From NCBI GenBank assembly GCA_964057225.1, contig OZ059898.1, positions 11,532,001 through 11,596,000 on the forward strand: a stretch of DNA of 64,000 bases, given 5' to 3'. Source of the stretch: Auanema rhodensis (taxonomy: Eukaryota; Nematoda; Chromadorea; Rhabditida; Rhabditidae). The notes under the pieces are model-generated. The model did no database searches, was not told where the DNA came from, and saw only the letters and a program-made list of their open reading frames with translations. The translations under genes and the position numbers were made by a program. Of the stretch, positions 39,449 to 52,227 are shown one piece after another. How positions within the stretch are numbered: position 1 is the stretch's first letter; every line of letters begins with the position of its first letter.

Positions 39449-41303
39449 TTAATGAATCATATGGCCTACTCCTCCTCGATTACTGAGGGCTTTATTGAAG
39501 TATACAGGCCTTTTCATATTCGCTAACGTCCTAAGATCCATAATTGGTGTTACTCCAGATGGCTAAAATGATAGATAATCAAAGAAACCATTCAAAATGA
39601 TTATTGAACATGACTTACCGATGTTTCGATCGGATCTTCCCTTGGATGAAGAATGGGACCAGCTGATTTATCTCGTTCTAGTTTTTTCTTCACTCCTCCC
39701 CTGAAATTGAAAGGATATCGATCAATCATGTTCTTGCAATTTCTTTTTGAACAAACTTAGTTCTACTGCTACTTTCTCTTTCATTCTGTAGAAATCTGCC
39801 GCTCTTCTGCTCAGGTCGTGAACGACTTCTAGTTGCAGGAGATCCACATGAGCTAGAACTTGATGTTCCTCGAATCTGTAATACAGCATGTGTACAAAAC
39901 CCAAGAGAAGAAAAAGGTATTTTTACTCCAGAAAGTATAAAAGAGCCATTATCACTATCGCTTTGTCGATTTGCATCTCTGGTACATAATTCGTAAAAAT
40001 GATCTTCTCGACTCGCCGACTTTGACCGGTTCCACCTCGCTGCAGCTATGGGCGGAGGGGAGGGTGCCTTCATTGACTGCAAAAAAAAAAAAAGAAATAT
40101 ACTAAAATAGAATGATCAAATAGTATTACAGGTTGCGATAGGCTAGAAGAGGTTGAAGGATTTGATCTTAAAGAATTCGCAGAAATCATTGACATCATTT
40201 CAATTGCGATTACATGTATCAGGCAGATCCAGAGTGGTGTATCCAATGGTGGCGATGTAGTATTGAACTATAAAACTATTTATTAGAAAATAAATAAAAA
40301 TGAAAATCAACCGGGTGTTGCGTTAGTTAAAATGAAAATGAACTGTTTATTCTAATTTTGAGAATGCGTTGACACCTATCAAGGTCATTAAACTTAATTG
40401 TATTCAAATTAAATAAATGAAATAAAAATAATATTTAAATATTCTTTGTTAAATGAAATCCATATAAATAATTTTAAATGCAAAAGAATAAGTAGTCACC
40501 TGAATGCGCATGATGGCTTTTCGCTTTAGTCTATGAGAATCATTCGCTAACGGTCCTGATAACGAGTTCTTAAATCGCCTCAAATCGAAAATCTGAATAA
40601 AAAATGAAATAAAAGTTGAATAAAATTAATTTTATACCTTTTCAGGTCGTTTATCTACAATATAATTAACACCTTGACTACTAACTATAACTTTTTTTCC
40701 AGAATAATTTGTTAAATGAACATTTCCAAATGAATCAACTGACAATTCTAATCCCTAAAAAATGAAATTATTTAAAGTTTTTGAATTATATATATATAAT
40801 ATGTACTTTACTCATAGTTAGAATCATCATCTCTGTTGCTGGATCTCGAAAAGGATTTCTAAAACGACGTAATCCAATTCTGAAATATACATATTTTGAA
40901 TAAATTAATAGAAATATCAGTTTTATCTACTTGTATCCATCGAACTCGTGAGTAGAACCATCGATGCTAAGTTTTTGAGATCGTATATAAGCCTGTAAGA
41001 TAGAAGTACAACTCGAAAAATGATTTTTAGTTAGTTCTTACTTTTGCTGTTCTAGTACCTTTCTCCATAACAATAAGCTTTGCCCAAATTTCATTATCGA
41101 TATCATGAATTTTATTGTCAATTTCCAACAAGTTATCCTGAATATATAGGAGAATTATGAATCTGTTAAACAATTTGTGAACTAACTTCCTCAAAACGAT
41201 CCATATCCGTCCAGTTAGCAATCATTCGAGCTTCACGTGGATTATTAGATATAGAAGCTGGTTCACTTAGCATGCGATCAATAAGTTCCGAACGAAGCAC
41301 CAT
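39449..41303 (-). CDS. SMAD-like MH2-domain protein without MH1 (Expansion-like)
   Basis: Eleven exons: 41187-41303, 41042-41137, 40931-40992, 40807-40879, 40638-40754, 40500-40592, 40130-40267, 39927-40076, 39757-39875, 39619-39700, 39449-39562; 386 aa. Residues about 72-222 follow the MH2 pattern: LSIDGS, then GLRRFRNPFRD (compare SMAD LGLLSNVNR), SKGLELSVDSFGNVHLTN, KKVIVSS, KIFDLRRFKNSL, KRKAIMRIQ and a TPLWICLIHVIAIEMM helix. There is no MH1 DNA-binding domain; the N-terminal 70 residues are helical and acidic and the C-terminal 160 are Ser/Arg/Pro-rich. Family knowledge: stand-alone MH2 proteins related to Drosophila Expansion act in epithelial tubes, not in transcription. The MH2 call is from pattern and predicted order, and membership of the Expansion group is a guess. 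Intron 39876-39926 is 51 bp, in frame and stop-free. Confidence 0.6.
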
Positions 41304-42628
41304 TTTGAGAGATCACACAACCAATTTTATATTTTCATAAACATATACTGAAGTGTTGATGCTTTAAGTTTCAAGTTTTGTTTTTGTTTAAAGCAATGAG
41401 TTAAAAACCGAATCACGATTAATGATATACCAACGAAGAAAAAGAAAAATTGATTGAATAATATGATTTCTAAGGAGGAAAGAACTTTATTCAATTATTT
41501 TACATATAAAGAGAGAAAGAGATAGAGAGAATCTTGACTAAAGTCATGTCAAATAAATGACAAATGAATATCCTGCTATAGGCGGAGGACAATGTATCAA
41601 AGTGGTCGGCGACCTGTCCTATGAATGGCAAATTTCATATATTAAAATTGTTCTTAGATCAAATATGAAAATATATAAAGAAATCTGGAAAATATAGCTT
41701 ATTCATTCATCAAAATTTCAAAAGAAAAGTTTTGAAAAGAAGCAATAAATCTAAAAAAATGCTGATTTTAAGGCATAATCTGTAAGAATCGCCAAAAATG
41801 AGTTAACTGATTAAAGCTGAGTAAAGCTTGAAATTGAATGAATATATATTGTAAAACGAATAAACATCATGTAAGAAGGTTAAACTAGACAATCGAGTAC
41901 ATTGAGTTCAAGATGATGAGGTTAGAACCTCCGGAAATGTGCTGGATCAGACCAGCTATAGACAGTATAGACTATGAACAATTAAATGACGCAAGGACAC
42001 AGTCAATTGACACTAGGTACCTGACTACCTGTCTTGCCTCTTTTTCTCTTGATCTATCGTCTCATATAATATCTTAGATGGTATTCTTATTTTTGCTTTG
42101 AAAAGGTATAAACTAGATGAAATACTTGAAGATGATTAAGAAGTTCTTTTTTTCAAGAGAAATGATTCGAGTTTGTAGTGACGGTCTCGAAATTCTATAA
42201 CAGAGTGCAATATGTGCTAAAGTTTTAGGAATCAAAACACAACTTATGAGGTTGGTCTTCAAAAAGTTCACTGCCTTCCAGAAAAATAAATTAACAGTTT
42301 TGACTCTGAAGATTTGACAATTTGTTTGAAAAGCTGGTCTGAAGTATTGAAATGAAAACAGGACATGGGAGGCAAAAGAGTAGACAGTTTTAAGATTATT
42401 GAAAATCTAAAAGGTGGAGTGAAGGCATTATGTTCCATTTAAAATAATTGCTCGTCTTAGCTCCTACTGATCTTTTATTTTTTTTGTAAAAGAAGCAATG
42501 TTACAAATATTTATTGTTTTCAAAAGAATGTAAGAAAATTGGAAAAACTCATAAGCCAATTGAAAACGAAAGAAATGAATTCTGGCTACGCTTATGCAGC
42601 TTTATGCTGCATCTTCCTTAAGCAAGAT

Positions 42629-42642
42629 AGAAAGAAAGAGAT

Positions 42643-42696
<54 letters not shown>

Positions 42697-42708
42697 GGAG
42701 AGGGAGAG
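42629..42708. repeat. GA microsatellite
   Basis: (GA)n of about 50 pure bases, flanked by GAAA/GGAG variants. Confidence 0.95.
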
Positions 42709-43601
42709 TATAAAATATACAGAACTAGTCATAAGGTAAAAAGAGAGGAAGATGAAGATGACGTCGAAAGGGAGGACAATTAGACGGTATACATGACTTC
42801 GCTTTCTACTCTCAAGCCTTGTCGTGAGGATAATACAGAACATTCATGTATGGTGTTCAAAAGCAAAACACAGCAGGTTGTCAGAATATGCGGGTACATT
42901 ACGAATGACCGCTTTTTCAGCATAAATATCTTCAGCTTCTTAACAAAAAATCTAGACTTTCAAGCTATGAAGGTTATAAAATGAAATAAATTCTACAACC
43001 AATTATACATACATATTAGGAAATACATACATATTTAGAAATAATATAAAGTCTCTCAACACCAATCCATCTATGATTTTCAGATGTAACATGAACTTGA
43101 ACAACCAACTTAACTGCACATAGATTGATTGAATATGGAAATTTTTTTTTACCAACTTCAGTAAAGATGTGGTGCTTTTAGTAAACTTCAGTTTTCGCTT
43201 TGTTTGATCAACATTTTGCTTATAATTTTTCTTAATTTTTCGAATTATAAATTTTTGAAGATTATCTTTGAAATTCCTTTTCCAGGATTAATGAATAAAA
43301 TGAAATACTAACTGTACAAGTTGATAGTACATGATGTACATTATTTTTTGATTTTTTATAATGAAATCAAGTTTCGAACTAAATGACCGTGACACTTGAA
43401 GTTGTGCAATTTCACGTCATTCTGACGTCTCCATTCTATATAGATGAGAATGAATATGATAATACTGTTATCTTGTTCATTTACTACAAAAGAAAAAGAG
43501 GAAGATGCTGCCCAGGTTTGTATAGAAAAACCAGTTTTTCAAGAGATATTCGTGGCCTCGTTAACATTTGGTTAACCCAAGACAGGGAATAGTAAAAGTT
43601 G

Positions 43602-43630
43602 ATGTGTGTGTGAGAGAGAGAGAGAGAGAC
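43602..43630. repeat. Compound TG/GA microsatellite
   Basis: Short (TG)n running directly into (AG)n. Confidence 0.9.
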
Positions 43631-44504
43631 GAGTACGTAAGAAGAAGGGAATGAAGATAGAGACAAAGAAAACGGAAAAAACCTCCAAATTGGAGATGTT
43701 AGGAAATTTTAAAAATTTTTGTTACTCTTCAATACTCCTCCCCTCTTCTAATTTTTATAAAATGGGTATAATGGAATTACATTCACATCGTCTATTCATT
43801 AAGGAATGACGTGATGTTGCTGGCTATTAGCTTATAACTAGCTAGTAGTATGAGTATATCATTATCAACTAAAACTATATAATATAGTTTTCTTAACTTT
43901 AATTTCTTTTTTTTCCTTCTAAATATTATGCCAAAATTTGACCTCTACATAGCAAATTATTATTCGCAAAATCATTTCAACAAGAATAGTCATATAGGAG
44001 ATAGTTCTTCGTTTTCTTCTTTCTTATTATAAAACTTATATGTTATGTTTGTCCTAAATTTTAATAAAAAATAACTTCAGAAATTATAAAAACAAGAAGA
44101 TTTTTCTTTTCAATAATCTTTGTCTTCTCCATTCATCCATTCATATAATCTTTTACTATTGCTACTGTTATAAGTTGCATATCATGCTGTTTCATAATGA
44201 TCAACACAGAAGCTACTTTGTTCTCAATCATTCCTTTTTTAGAAGAAAAAAAAACAAAAATGTCCTTAGATTCTCATTTGTGATCATTAATACAACAAAA
44301 ACGTCATTCACATCGATCGAGACATACTTGCATATGGGTGAACAGTCGCTGCCACCGAATAACCTTGATAGTTTTAGAACTTTTTAGGTGTATGCACCAT
44401 GATTTCCTCATTTTTTGCAATAGTTTCTCCTCGTGTTGTTTATATTTTGTATATTGTTTGATCATTCAAATGTATCTTTTAATTATTTTATTTTGAACTT
44501 AGTT

Positions 44505-45734
44505 ATGGCTCAAGTTCATGTAGAGTTAGGTCATTTACCATTTGATGATTATAAAGTGAAGTATAGATGCTGTTGTAGTTGTATGCATGTTAAGGTAAAT
44601 GACAATTTTCATTTTTTATTTTATTATAAGAATTTTAAAAATATTAGACTGGAACTTATGTAATGGGAGTACTTTCACTATTCAGCATAGTACGCTCATT
44701 CGGAGGGGTCACACGTTTGCACGACGGAGAATATTTGGACTTTGTTGATGTAAGTTTTTGTATAATAAAATTATAATAAAAAAATTAATCTTTGTTGATT
44801 TCGAAAGTTAAAAAAAATTTGTTTGAAAACTTTGGTGACATTTTGAGTGTAGCACAATCAAAACATATCAAAATCTATGGATATGACACATACTACATAT
44901 GCTCTTATTCGAAATGATGAATACAATTTGGTTGAGATTGTTGAAAATCTTAGAAACAATACCCTTATTCAACTTACTCTTTCAGCTGTTTTGCTTTTCC
45001 TATTACATCCAAATTTACAGACTGCTATTGGTCTAATTTCTCTGTTTGCTGTTATATGTTTGTTTGTTGGATTAGTAAAAAACAAGAAACACCTTCTGAT
45101 ACCAAGTATAGTTCTACAGGTTCCTTTTAATCTTTTTTCTTCAAAATCTTGATTATTTACAAATTATTTATGAAACAATTTACTTTTTTTAAGGTAGTAA
45201 CTTGTATGGTATCGGTAGCAATATGCATATCCCTAATATGGGCAATGATTGATCCCGATAGCTTACCTGGAAGAATTATCAGTGTAAGAATATATTTCTA
45301 GTTGCATACAATGGTTAGAACTTTTTTAGAATATAGTCCACTCAGAAGAACAAGTAAAGAAGACAATAACTGAGACCGAAGATCTTGAAAAAAAGACAAA
45401 AATACGTATGAATTTCTTACAAGTAACCTTGAATTATAAGAATTATATTTAGATATTGAAGCAATGGCCTTTTTATTTTTAGTTGCATTTGCTATTGCTG
45501 CTTTCTTACAATTTTTAATTTATCGACTATATAGGAAGTAAGTTTTCTTTCACTATCTTTCTCTCTTCCTCTCTCTCTCTCTCTCTTTTTTTCCTCTCTC
45601 TCCCTATCTCTTTTATGCATATTCTTCATAGATGCTACAACTACTTAGTTGATTTGGAAGAACATATCAAACAATCTGGAAACCACAAGGAATTCAACAC
45701 CGTAACACCAAGTGCACCATCTCAATCGTCATAG
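44505..45734 (+). CDS. Four-pass membrane protein, LAPTM-like, copy 1
   Basis: Seven exons: 44505-44594, 44648-44749, 44853-45119, 45194-45283, 45330-45405, 45453-45537, 45632-45734; 270 aa. The N-terminal YRCCCSCMHVKTGTYVMGVL resembles the start of LAPTM4/5 and related nematode four-pass proteins (Cys cluster, HV, TGT, first helix). Four hydrophobic helices follow, and the cytoplasmic tail has a CYNYLVDLEEHIKQSG motif. Family knowledge: LAPTM proteins sit in late endosomes and lysosomes; that location here is inference. The ATG follows an ACTTAG acceptor by two bases. AATAAA lies at 45774, 40 bp past the stop. The last intron holds a CT repeat, as does the corresponding intron in copy 2. Copy 2 starts 341 bp downstream on the same strand, so an operon is possible. 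Confidence 0.7.
45561..45610. repeat. CT-rich repeat in the last intron of copy 1
   Basis: Interrupted (CT)n filling most of the 94-bp final intron and continuing up to near the acceptor region. Confidence 0.9.
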
Positions 45735-46074
45735 ATATGAAATAATGTGAACAATCTCTTCTGAAAATTCGTGAATAAAATGTATAAAACTTATCATTTT
45801 TAAATTAAATTTGATATAAATTCTAAAAAATAATAAATTTTAACCAAAATATGGTTTAAAGTTTATATATTAAAGATATAATCATAAAAACCAAAGCAAA
45901 ACAGTCTTTAGTTTAATTTTAAAGATTACAGAAAATATCACAAAAAACAATTTGTAACAGTGCTCTTCTGTTCTTGTCCCGTGGACTGAACATCGAATCG
46001 TTTATTTTTTATATTTTATAAAATAAGTTTATTCTTAAAGTTCTTGGAATATATTATATAAATCTTTTAAGATT

Positions 46075-46961
46075 ATGCCAATTGAAAAAGAGAACAATTC
46101 GCTCTCAAACTTTAATCATGATGATCCAAAATATAAATTTTTTTGCAAACAAGTACATGTGAAGGTAATTTAAATTTAAAAATAATAATAATGAATAGTA
46201 AACTTTAGAAAGTATGCTATGTAGTTTGGAGCATTTGCGTCTTAATATTGGTTCAACAGCTTCCTTGTTTCGTTTCCTTTTTACATTCTAGAAGTCCCGT
46301 AGTTTCAATGCCTGTAGTGAGTGTCATTTCTCATTAAATATATTATATATTGTGGTTAACTATATGAAATTCAAGATCTTAAAAACGAAGATTAATATTG
46401 TTTCAGATAATTGGTTTTCCTCTACTCGTCATTGCTCTTACTTCTGCAATTATTGGATTATTAAACAACAGGAAAGCATATCTTTGGCCAATTCTAATAA
46501 TACTTGTATGTTGAACTTTTTGCACAAAATGCTTTACTGATTTGATATTTCATTTGTAGGTGACTTTCATAATCATTATGTTTTTTCTCTTAATCCATGG
46601 TGTTTATACAATCTTGGAAGATGACTATAAGAGTATGATGTATATGAGGCTCAAATGCTTCCCATCTTCAAGTAAATTCAGATACATTATCTTTGTTTAA
46701 TGTTATTGTTTTAAGCTGCTATTATGGAAACCATTCAACTTATGTTATCGTTTTCCCCCTCACTCCTTGCTCTAGCTTATATTCAAGGAGTATTTGGGAG
46801 GTAAATTTTCTCTATCTCTCTCTATCTCTATTGATCTCTTTACCCCCCCCCCCTCTCTCTCTCTCATGCATGTTGTTTATAGATGCTACAAGTACTTAGC
46901 TGATTTGGAAGAACATATCAAACAATCTGGAAACCACGAGGAATACCGTAACGCCAATTAA
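46075..46961 (+). CDS. Four-pass membrane protein, LAPTM-like, copy 2
   Basis: Six exons: 46075-46164, 46209-46316, 46407-46505, 46560-46671, 46716-46800, 46883-46961; 190 aa, shorter than copy 1. First exon length (90 bp), its phase and the KYKFF-x-HVK ending parallel copy 1, but the Cys-Cys-Cys motif is lost. Four hydrophobic helices are seen. The final exon encodes CYKYLADLEEHIKQSGNHEE, nearly the same as copy 1, while the middle of the two proteins has diverged strongly. A membrane role is supported only by topology. Its last intron carries a (C)n(CT)n repeat, as in copy 1. Confidence 0.7.
46804..46870. repeat. CT repeat with a poly-C run in the last intron of copy 2
   Basis: Interrupted (CT)n, then about nine C, then (CT)n, ending close to the acceptor of the final exon. 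Confidence 0.9.
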
Positions 46962-47116
46962 AAACTGAACTCAAATACTCAGAACTCTTCAATTCTAGAA
47001 GTCTGTACTTCTACTTTCTTTTTATATTCTTAATGGAAATAACGATATAATAAAATTTATTTACTTTATTAACAATAATCAATAATATGTTTATTATTTT
47101 TTATTTGAAAAACAAG

Positions 47117-47970
47117 TTACTCTTTAGCGTTTTCAGCAAAAAATTTGTTCAAGGAAGCTACATCGTCTATGTGCTCTTTTTCCCAAGTAATCAAGCCTTT
47201 CAGTTGCTCAAGCTGTAATGTTTGTAGAAATGAGTTAAATCTTGAAATGAAATCAAACCGTTTTTTCTTTGCCTTGTTTTTCAGCTACATTACGAGAAAC
47301 CATCAAAACCGTTTTGGGAATGGCTTGAGTCAAGCTTCCCAGGCTTTTATATGAATCTTGGAGATAATCGGATATCTTTAATAATACAGTACAGCTTATG
47401 TTGTGTTTTAACAAAACAGTTTCTAACTTAGCTTTTTAGAATATAATTCTAATGCTTTATAGAAATTTTAATAAAAAGGTGGACAAACCTGTTCATCAGA
47501 TATTTGTTGATCAAACTCAGATATCATCTGTTGATTCATGGCTTCTAATACTTGAATATACTGTTTAGCTTCTTTTACAACTGCCAAATATTTTTGTTTA
47601 ATCTAAAATTTATAAAAGTAAAAGAATTCATTTGAAAAACAAATGGTTATCACATCTTTGTTTCCAAGTTTTTTTGCAAAATCCTGAAGAGTTTTTAATT
47701 GTTGTTGGGTGGTTTGGTCTGTCGTGATTCTTGTTATCACCTGAATATGATGAATGAATAGAAATGTGAGTATCGAACTGATTGAGTACAAACCTCATTT
47801 TGTTTCGCTGGTGGCAGTATATCTTGAAACTTCTGGGCCCAAAATGCATCAGAAAGTTTAGGAATCTGTTAAAATTATAGAATATAAGAGATATAAGAAA
47901 TATGAACAAATACCGTTACAGCTGCTGCTGAAAGAAATAATGTAAGAGAGATGATAGATGCTCGAATCAT
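47117..47970 (-). CDS. Small secreted alpha-helical protein
   Basis: Six exons: 47914-47970, 47794-47865, 47654-47740, 47489-47602, 47259-47375, 47117-47212; 180 aa. All introns are phase 0. The N-terminus MIRASIISLTLFLSAAAVT is a signal peptide with predicted cleavage near residue 17. The mature part has no Cys and is rich in Gln, Lys, Glu and Ala, patterned as several amphipathic helices. Size and make-up recall nematode secreted helical families (DUF148/SXP-RAL-2 or fatty-acid and retinol binding proteins), but neither signature could be confirmed. Function unknown. Confidence 0.75.
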
Positions 47971-48245
47971 TGCTCTACACAGTTTTACCTAATACTGAAA
48001 CAGGAGTTCGTTTGTTTTCAGTAACTGTTTTCGAGAATCATTGTATTTATGAAACCGGTTGGATAAGTTTTTGAACAGATCGTCAATATTAAGTCTCACA
48101 GCCTAAGTGTCAATCAAAAACCTCCATATGTATGCATGTATGTGTGAAAAAATGAGAATTAAAAACTGATTTTCAAAAGAATTATGGATAAAAAAATGAA
48201 TATGGTACGTGGAAACACATACAGAACAGGTGTTTCATAGCTGAG

Positions 48246-48246
<1 letters not shown>

Positions 48247-48291
<45 letters not shown>

Positions 48292-48310
48292 AAAGAGAGA
48301 GAGTTTTAAA
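48247..48310. repeat. GA microsatellite with a small duplicated edge
   Basis: (GA)n of about 40 bp, followed by two copies of GAGAGAGTTTTAAAGA, which looks like a slippage duplication. It lies upstream of the small secreted protein gene. Confidence 0.9.
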
Positions 48311-48927
48311 GAGGTTGTGTTTCATTAATGTTGTAGTCTGATTGAGAGAAGTACATTCAACATTTTTTTATGTTGAAAATTTCAGTGATGACAAGAGAAA
48401 TCCTAATGAAAACATGTATCTGCAAAAAAAAAAGAAAGAACGAAGTATATTTCAGAAATATATTTAATGGTAACTATATATACACATAGTTCTCTAACTA
48501 AACTAACTAAGTTGTATATAATATATAATAGTTGATGAAAGAATAACAATCAGTTTGTAAGATATCAATTCATGGCTTATTTCCTTTTTTTTTCGAGTAA
48601 TTTAAGGAAAAAAAAAGAAATAAAAAGTTATAATCTAATAATAAAATATAATAAAATTAATTATAAAATACATATATGTATATATATATTATGATTGGAT
48701 CATAAAAAATATTAAACGTTTCAATATCTCTTTGATGCATAGTTAAATAGAATTGAATGTATTTGGTTTTGCTTAAAATCGTAATGAAACTTCATCAGCT
48801 TTGATGAAGCTTTTTGAGCCAATGCCATTGAGTATGATATCTTTAGTGTCAGTCCGTTGCTCGTTGTCGTAATGATTATAGATGAAAGTTGGTATTTTCT
48901 AAACATATCCCTTCAATCATTCTATAA

Positions 48928-51189
48928 TCAAATTGAAAGTACCGGAGATTCTCGGCGAAGGAGCGCTGGGGCTAGCAGCTGAATCAGCAATTGTCCAATT
49001 GGAGCAGTCACGAAAATGGATAAAATGGCTGCGGTCACAATCTGAAATAGGATTCAGTTGTGAAGGTTTGATGCGTAATTCATCTGAATTACAGTCTGAA
49101 TTTGTTCTTCCATTTCTGGATACATGCTAATGAATCCAAGGAGTGCGGGTGAGAGAGCAGCCTAAGGAGGTAAGTTTTGATGAAAACTCATAAACAACTT
49201 AGAAAAACATGTTTTGTGGTTAGTATATTTACCTGAACAGTTGCTTTAGGAAGCATTGTTAAAGCAGCAAAAATGCTTTCTTGCAAATTGAAGCAGAAAG
49301 AGCTTATGATGATAGTTGAAATAAACCTTCCAGCTAATCCAATAGCAATAAGTACAAGAGAAAGAAGTACAGTATCTTGATGAATCTATAAAAATCAATC
49401 AATATTTTTGTGAAACCACAGATCAATTCTATTACATAGCTAATATTTAGTTTCATTCCAATAGAAGCGAATAATAATGGCATGAAAATAAGAGACCATA
49501 AACTATCAGCTAAACTCTCTTGTACTTTGGTCTAAACAATTTGAAATTTCTCTCAAAGTTTTTAAAGTTTAAAAATTTACTCCTTTATCGTTATCTACTT
49601 TCCATTTACGTGAAGCTATTAAGCTGAGCATTATGGCAGATATTACTCCGGCACATGTCCATCCCAATGAATTGAAGCCTGCAAATATAGATTTTGGATT
49701 ACTGTAAGATACCGTAATCCATAGCTACCAATGAAAGCAGCTGAAGTTGCTGATCCTAAAATCAATGATCGCACTACTCCGCAATTTGCTTCTGTGTTCA
49801 AGGGGAAAAACCATAACAGAACTCCTGTAAAATACAATAATCCGATTATTTTTTTAAGAAAATTGATGTTTTTGTTTAAAATTTTGAAAAATTTGATTGA
49901 CCTACGACAATTCCTGCGATGATACCAGAAAATATTTGAAGGAAAATCAAGAGAACAGTCATTGATGGAACTTCTGAAAAACTACTTTGAGACTACTTCT
50001 GGATAACAGACTACCATTGGAAAAGATAGATGAAACAGAAGTTGTAACTCCAATAATACAAATAACATTATCCAAAGAAGCAGCAGCTAGAAGTCCAGGA
50101 ACAACCTAAATATCAACAAGAATTTGTGTTTAAGTTAGCTGGATTTTACTTTTTCTTCTCCTCTTCCATCATTTTGGATGTCAATAAGAATTGGAACTGT
50201 AACTGCTGGAGAGACGGCAGCCAATAGAAATCTGCAACGAATTTTAATTTTAATGCTGAAGCTTCTGAGAAAATGTTTTCGAAAAAATTGTTTTTTATCA
50301 TTAAATACTGAAATTGAGAAAAAGACAGAGTAATGAAAAGAAATATATGTATTAATATTTGAATTACCCGGCAAGAACAGCAAGAGCAACATCAATGTGA
50401 AACAGGAAATATGCTGCAACTCCAACGCAAGCAGCTTCAATAAGTGGAGTGAAAATTCCGACAGCCAATGGAAGAACCTATAATCCAAATACAAATATCA
50501 ATTCATATATTTTTATTTAAAAAAATGAAAACAGAAACATTAGAAGTGTCTTAGTTACCGGTCTTCTCCTGATTTCTGCCCATCTCAATCCAAGACCCCA
50601 TTTGGCCATGATGCAAGCCAGAGCAGCTACACGAATGATATTCTGCCAATTGCTGTTGATAGAAAATGTTTCCGATAACAAAGGAATATTTGTGAAAGCA
50701 ATTCCGGTAAGAAGAGCTCCTGAAGATAGGATATACAGTTGGACTGGCTACTCGTACATATGAGATTTGTATTACCAAAAAGTGCAGGAATACGAATAAC
50801 ACTCACAACCCATCCAAGTGCTAAAGATGTTAAAAGAAGGACAAATATGGACAAAATATTATTTGTCATCTCATCAGAGAATTCATTATTATAGCCAGTT
50901 AATGGATGTACTTAAAATATTTAAATATTACATATAATTAATAATATTTATAATATTAAAACTAACATATATTTCTAGATAGTAGAGCTATTATAGTTAG
51001 ATAGATGAATCCACTAATAAGTAAATATGTTATTGTTGTATTAACCTAAAACATTTAATTCTTCTTTTTTTTCTCATTAAAATATTGAAATAAATATAAA
51101 TTGTTTACATATTTATCTCGAACTGCTTTATAAAGTTCCGAAAAACAACCGTTGCCTTCAACTGATGAAGCCGTATCCGAATCTTTCAT
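48928..51189 (-). CDS. SLC9B/NHA-type sodium-proton antiporter
   Basis: Fourteen exons: 51109-51189, 50967-51045, 50776-50910, 50559-50719, 50368-50477, 50150-50231, 50015-50105, 49902-49973, 49729-49824, 49581-49678, 49436-49531, 49233-49385, 49093-49161, 48928-49041; 478 aa (human SLC9B2 is 537). It has about 12-13 membrane helices. Family marks are AKWGLGLRW, GFLLAAVSPAVTVPIL, MLPKATVQAALSPA and ILSIFVTAPIGQLLI, which match SLC9B proteins closely. Family knowledge: CPA2-group exchangers of Na+ or Li+ for H+ in plasma or organelle membranes. Odd: the paired acidic residues expected in the core helix are Asp228-Asn229 (ASLDNVICI), not Asp-Asp. The donor after exon 9 was set at GTAGCT, because the later GTATCT breaks the frame. 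Start ATG follows a CTAATCAG acceptor. Confidence 0.9.
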
Positions 51190-51551
51190 TACCTGATTAG
51201 GATGATTACGGAAAGATTACCTGAAACAAAACGTTGAAAAGTAAGAAATAAACAGAGTTTTTCTGTAGTTTCAATAAAGAAACAACGTATTCAGAGCGAT
51301 ATGAATATAAACTGAAACGATGTGAATGAAAATTATGAAATGAGCCAATTCAGAGATTGACGTCGAAACAGTGTGAAGTTCAATAAATGATTATGCAAAA
51401 TCGGTCTGTCGTCCGAAAAACGGTAGAGTTATATGCTAAGACGATGAATAATTCAAAAATCAGCATATACTATGTCATTATGAATCATAATCCACTCGTT
51501 TAGTACATGCAACTATGTTACAAATGCTCTTTGTTTCTCAGAGTAATACAG

Positions 51552-51599
<48 letters not shown>

Positions 51600-52227
51600 T
51601 CACTCTCTCGCTCTCTCTTTCTTTGTAGTGCTCTCTTTGTTATTCTTTCTATATCTTTGAATCTGATAATATTTCAATTTCAACAAGATATATTATAGTA
51701 TTACCTACTATCAATTTGAAGACTGTTTCACATTATTGAAGAGATTTGAGGAAAAAACAATTGGAATAACTTAATCACTATCAACATCTGATTAAAGATT
51801 AACGAAACATATCTCTAAGCCATCAATTCACATGACAAAAGATATATTGCTTCTAATTGAAATCTAAAATCCATGAAATGCTCAGCTTTCGATAGTTAGA
51901 GATCAACTTTTCAGATTGAAGAGTTGAAAATAATAAATTTTCTTAACTTCTGCAATATATTTTTGAACAATATATAGTATAGATTCATATACTTTGAGTT
52001 TTCTTCATAAATCTTCATTTATAAGCACTTGTTGTGTAATTGTCATCGTCAACTGGCCTGACAATCAGGATCGATTAGTTTCGTTTGTCAGCTGCTCATT
52101 CTTGGCTATTCTCTTTGAATTCTTAAATCCAGAATTTAACTGTTTATCTACCTTGATCAGCTTGATTAAAAATTTCAAAGCTATTTCCCTCAAAATACAA
52201 TAATTTCCATGGCTAATTCAGTTAATT
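51190..52227. other. Divergent intergenic region with a CT microsatellite
   Basis: It separates the antiporter (minus) and LEV-9-like (plus) genes. (CT)n with a few interruptions spans about 51556-51617. No exons seen. Confidence 0.6.

Larger units (their letters stand above)
41304..44504. other. Intergenic, no gene seen
   Basis: AT-rich with two GA tracts and a compact hairpin at 41586-41620. The plus-strand frames are short, and the longest near 42539 runs into the GA repeat. It contains the promoters of the MH2-domain gene (leftwards) and of the LAPTM-like pair (rightwards). Confidence 0.5.
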
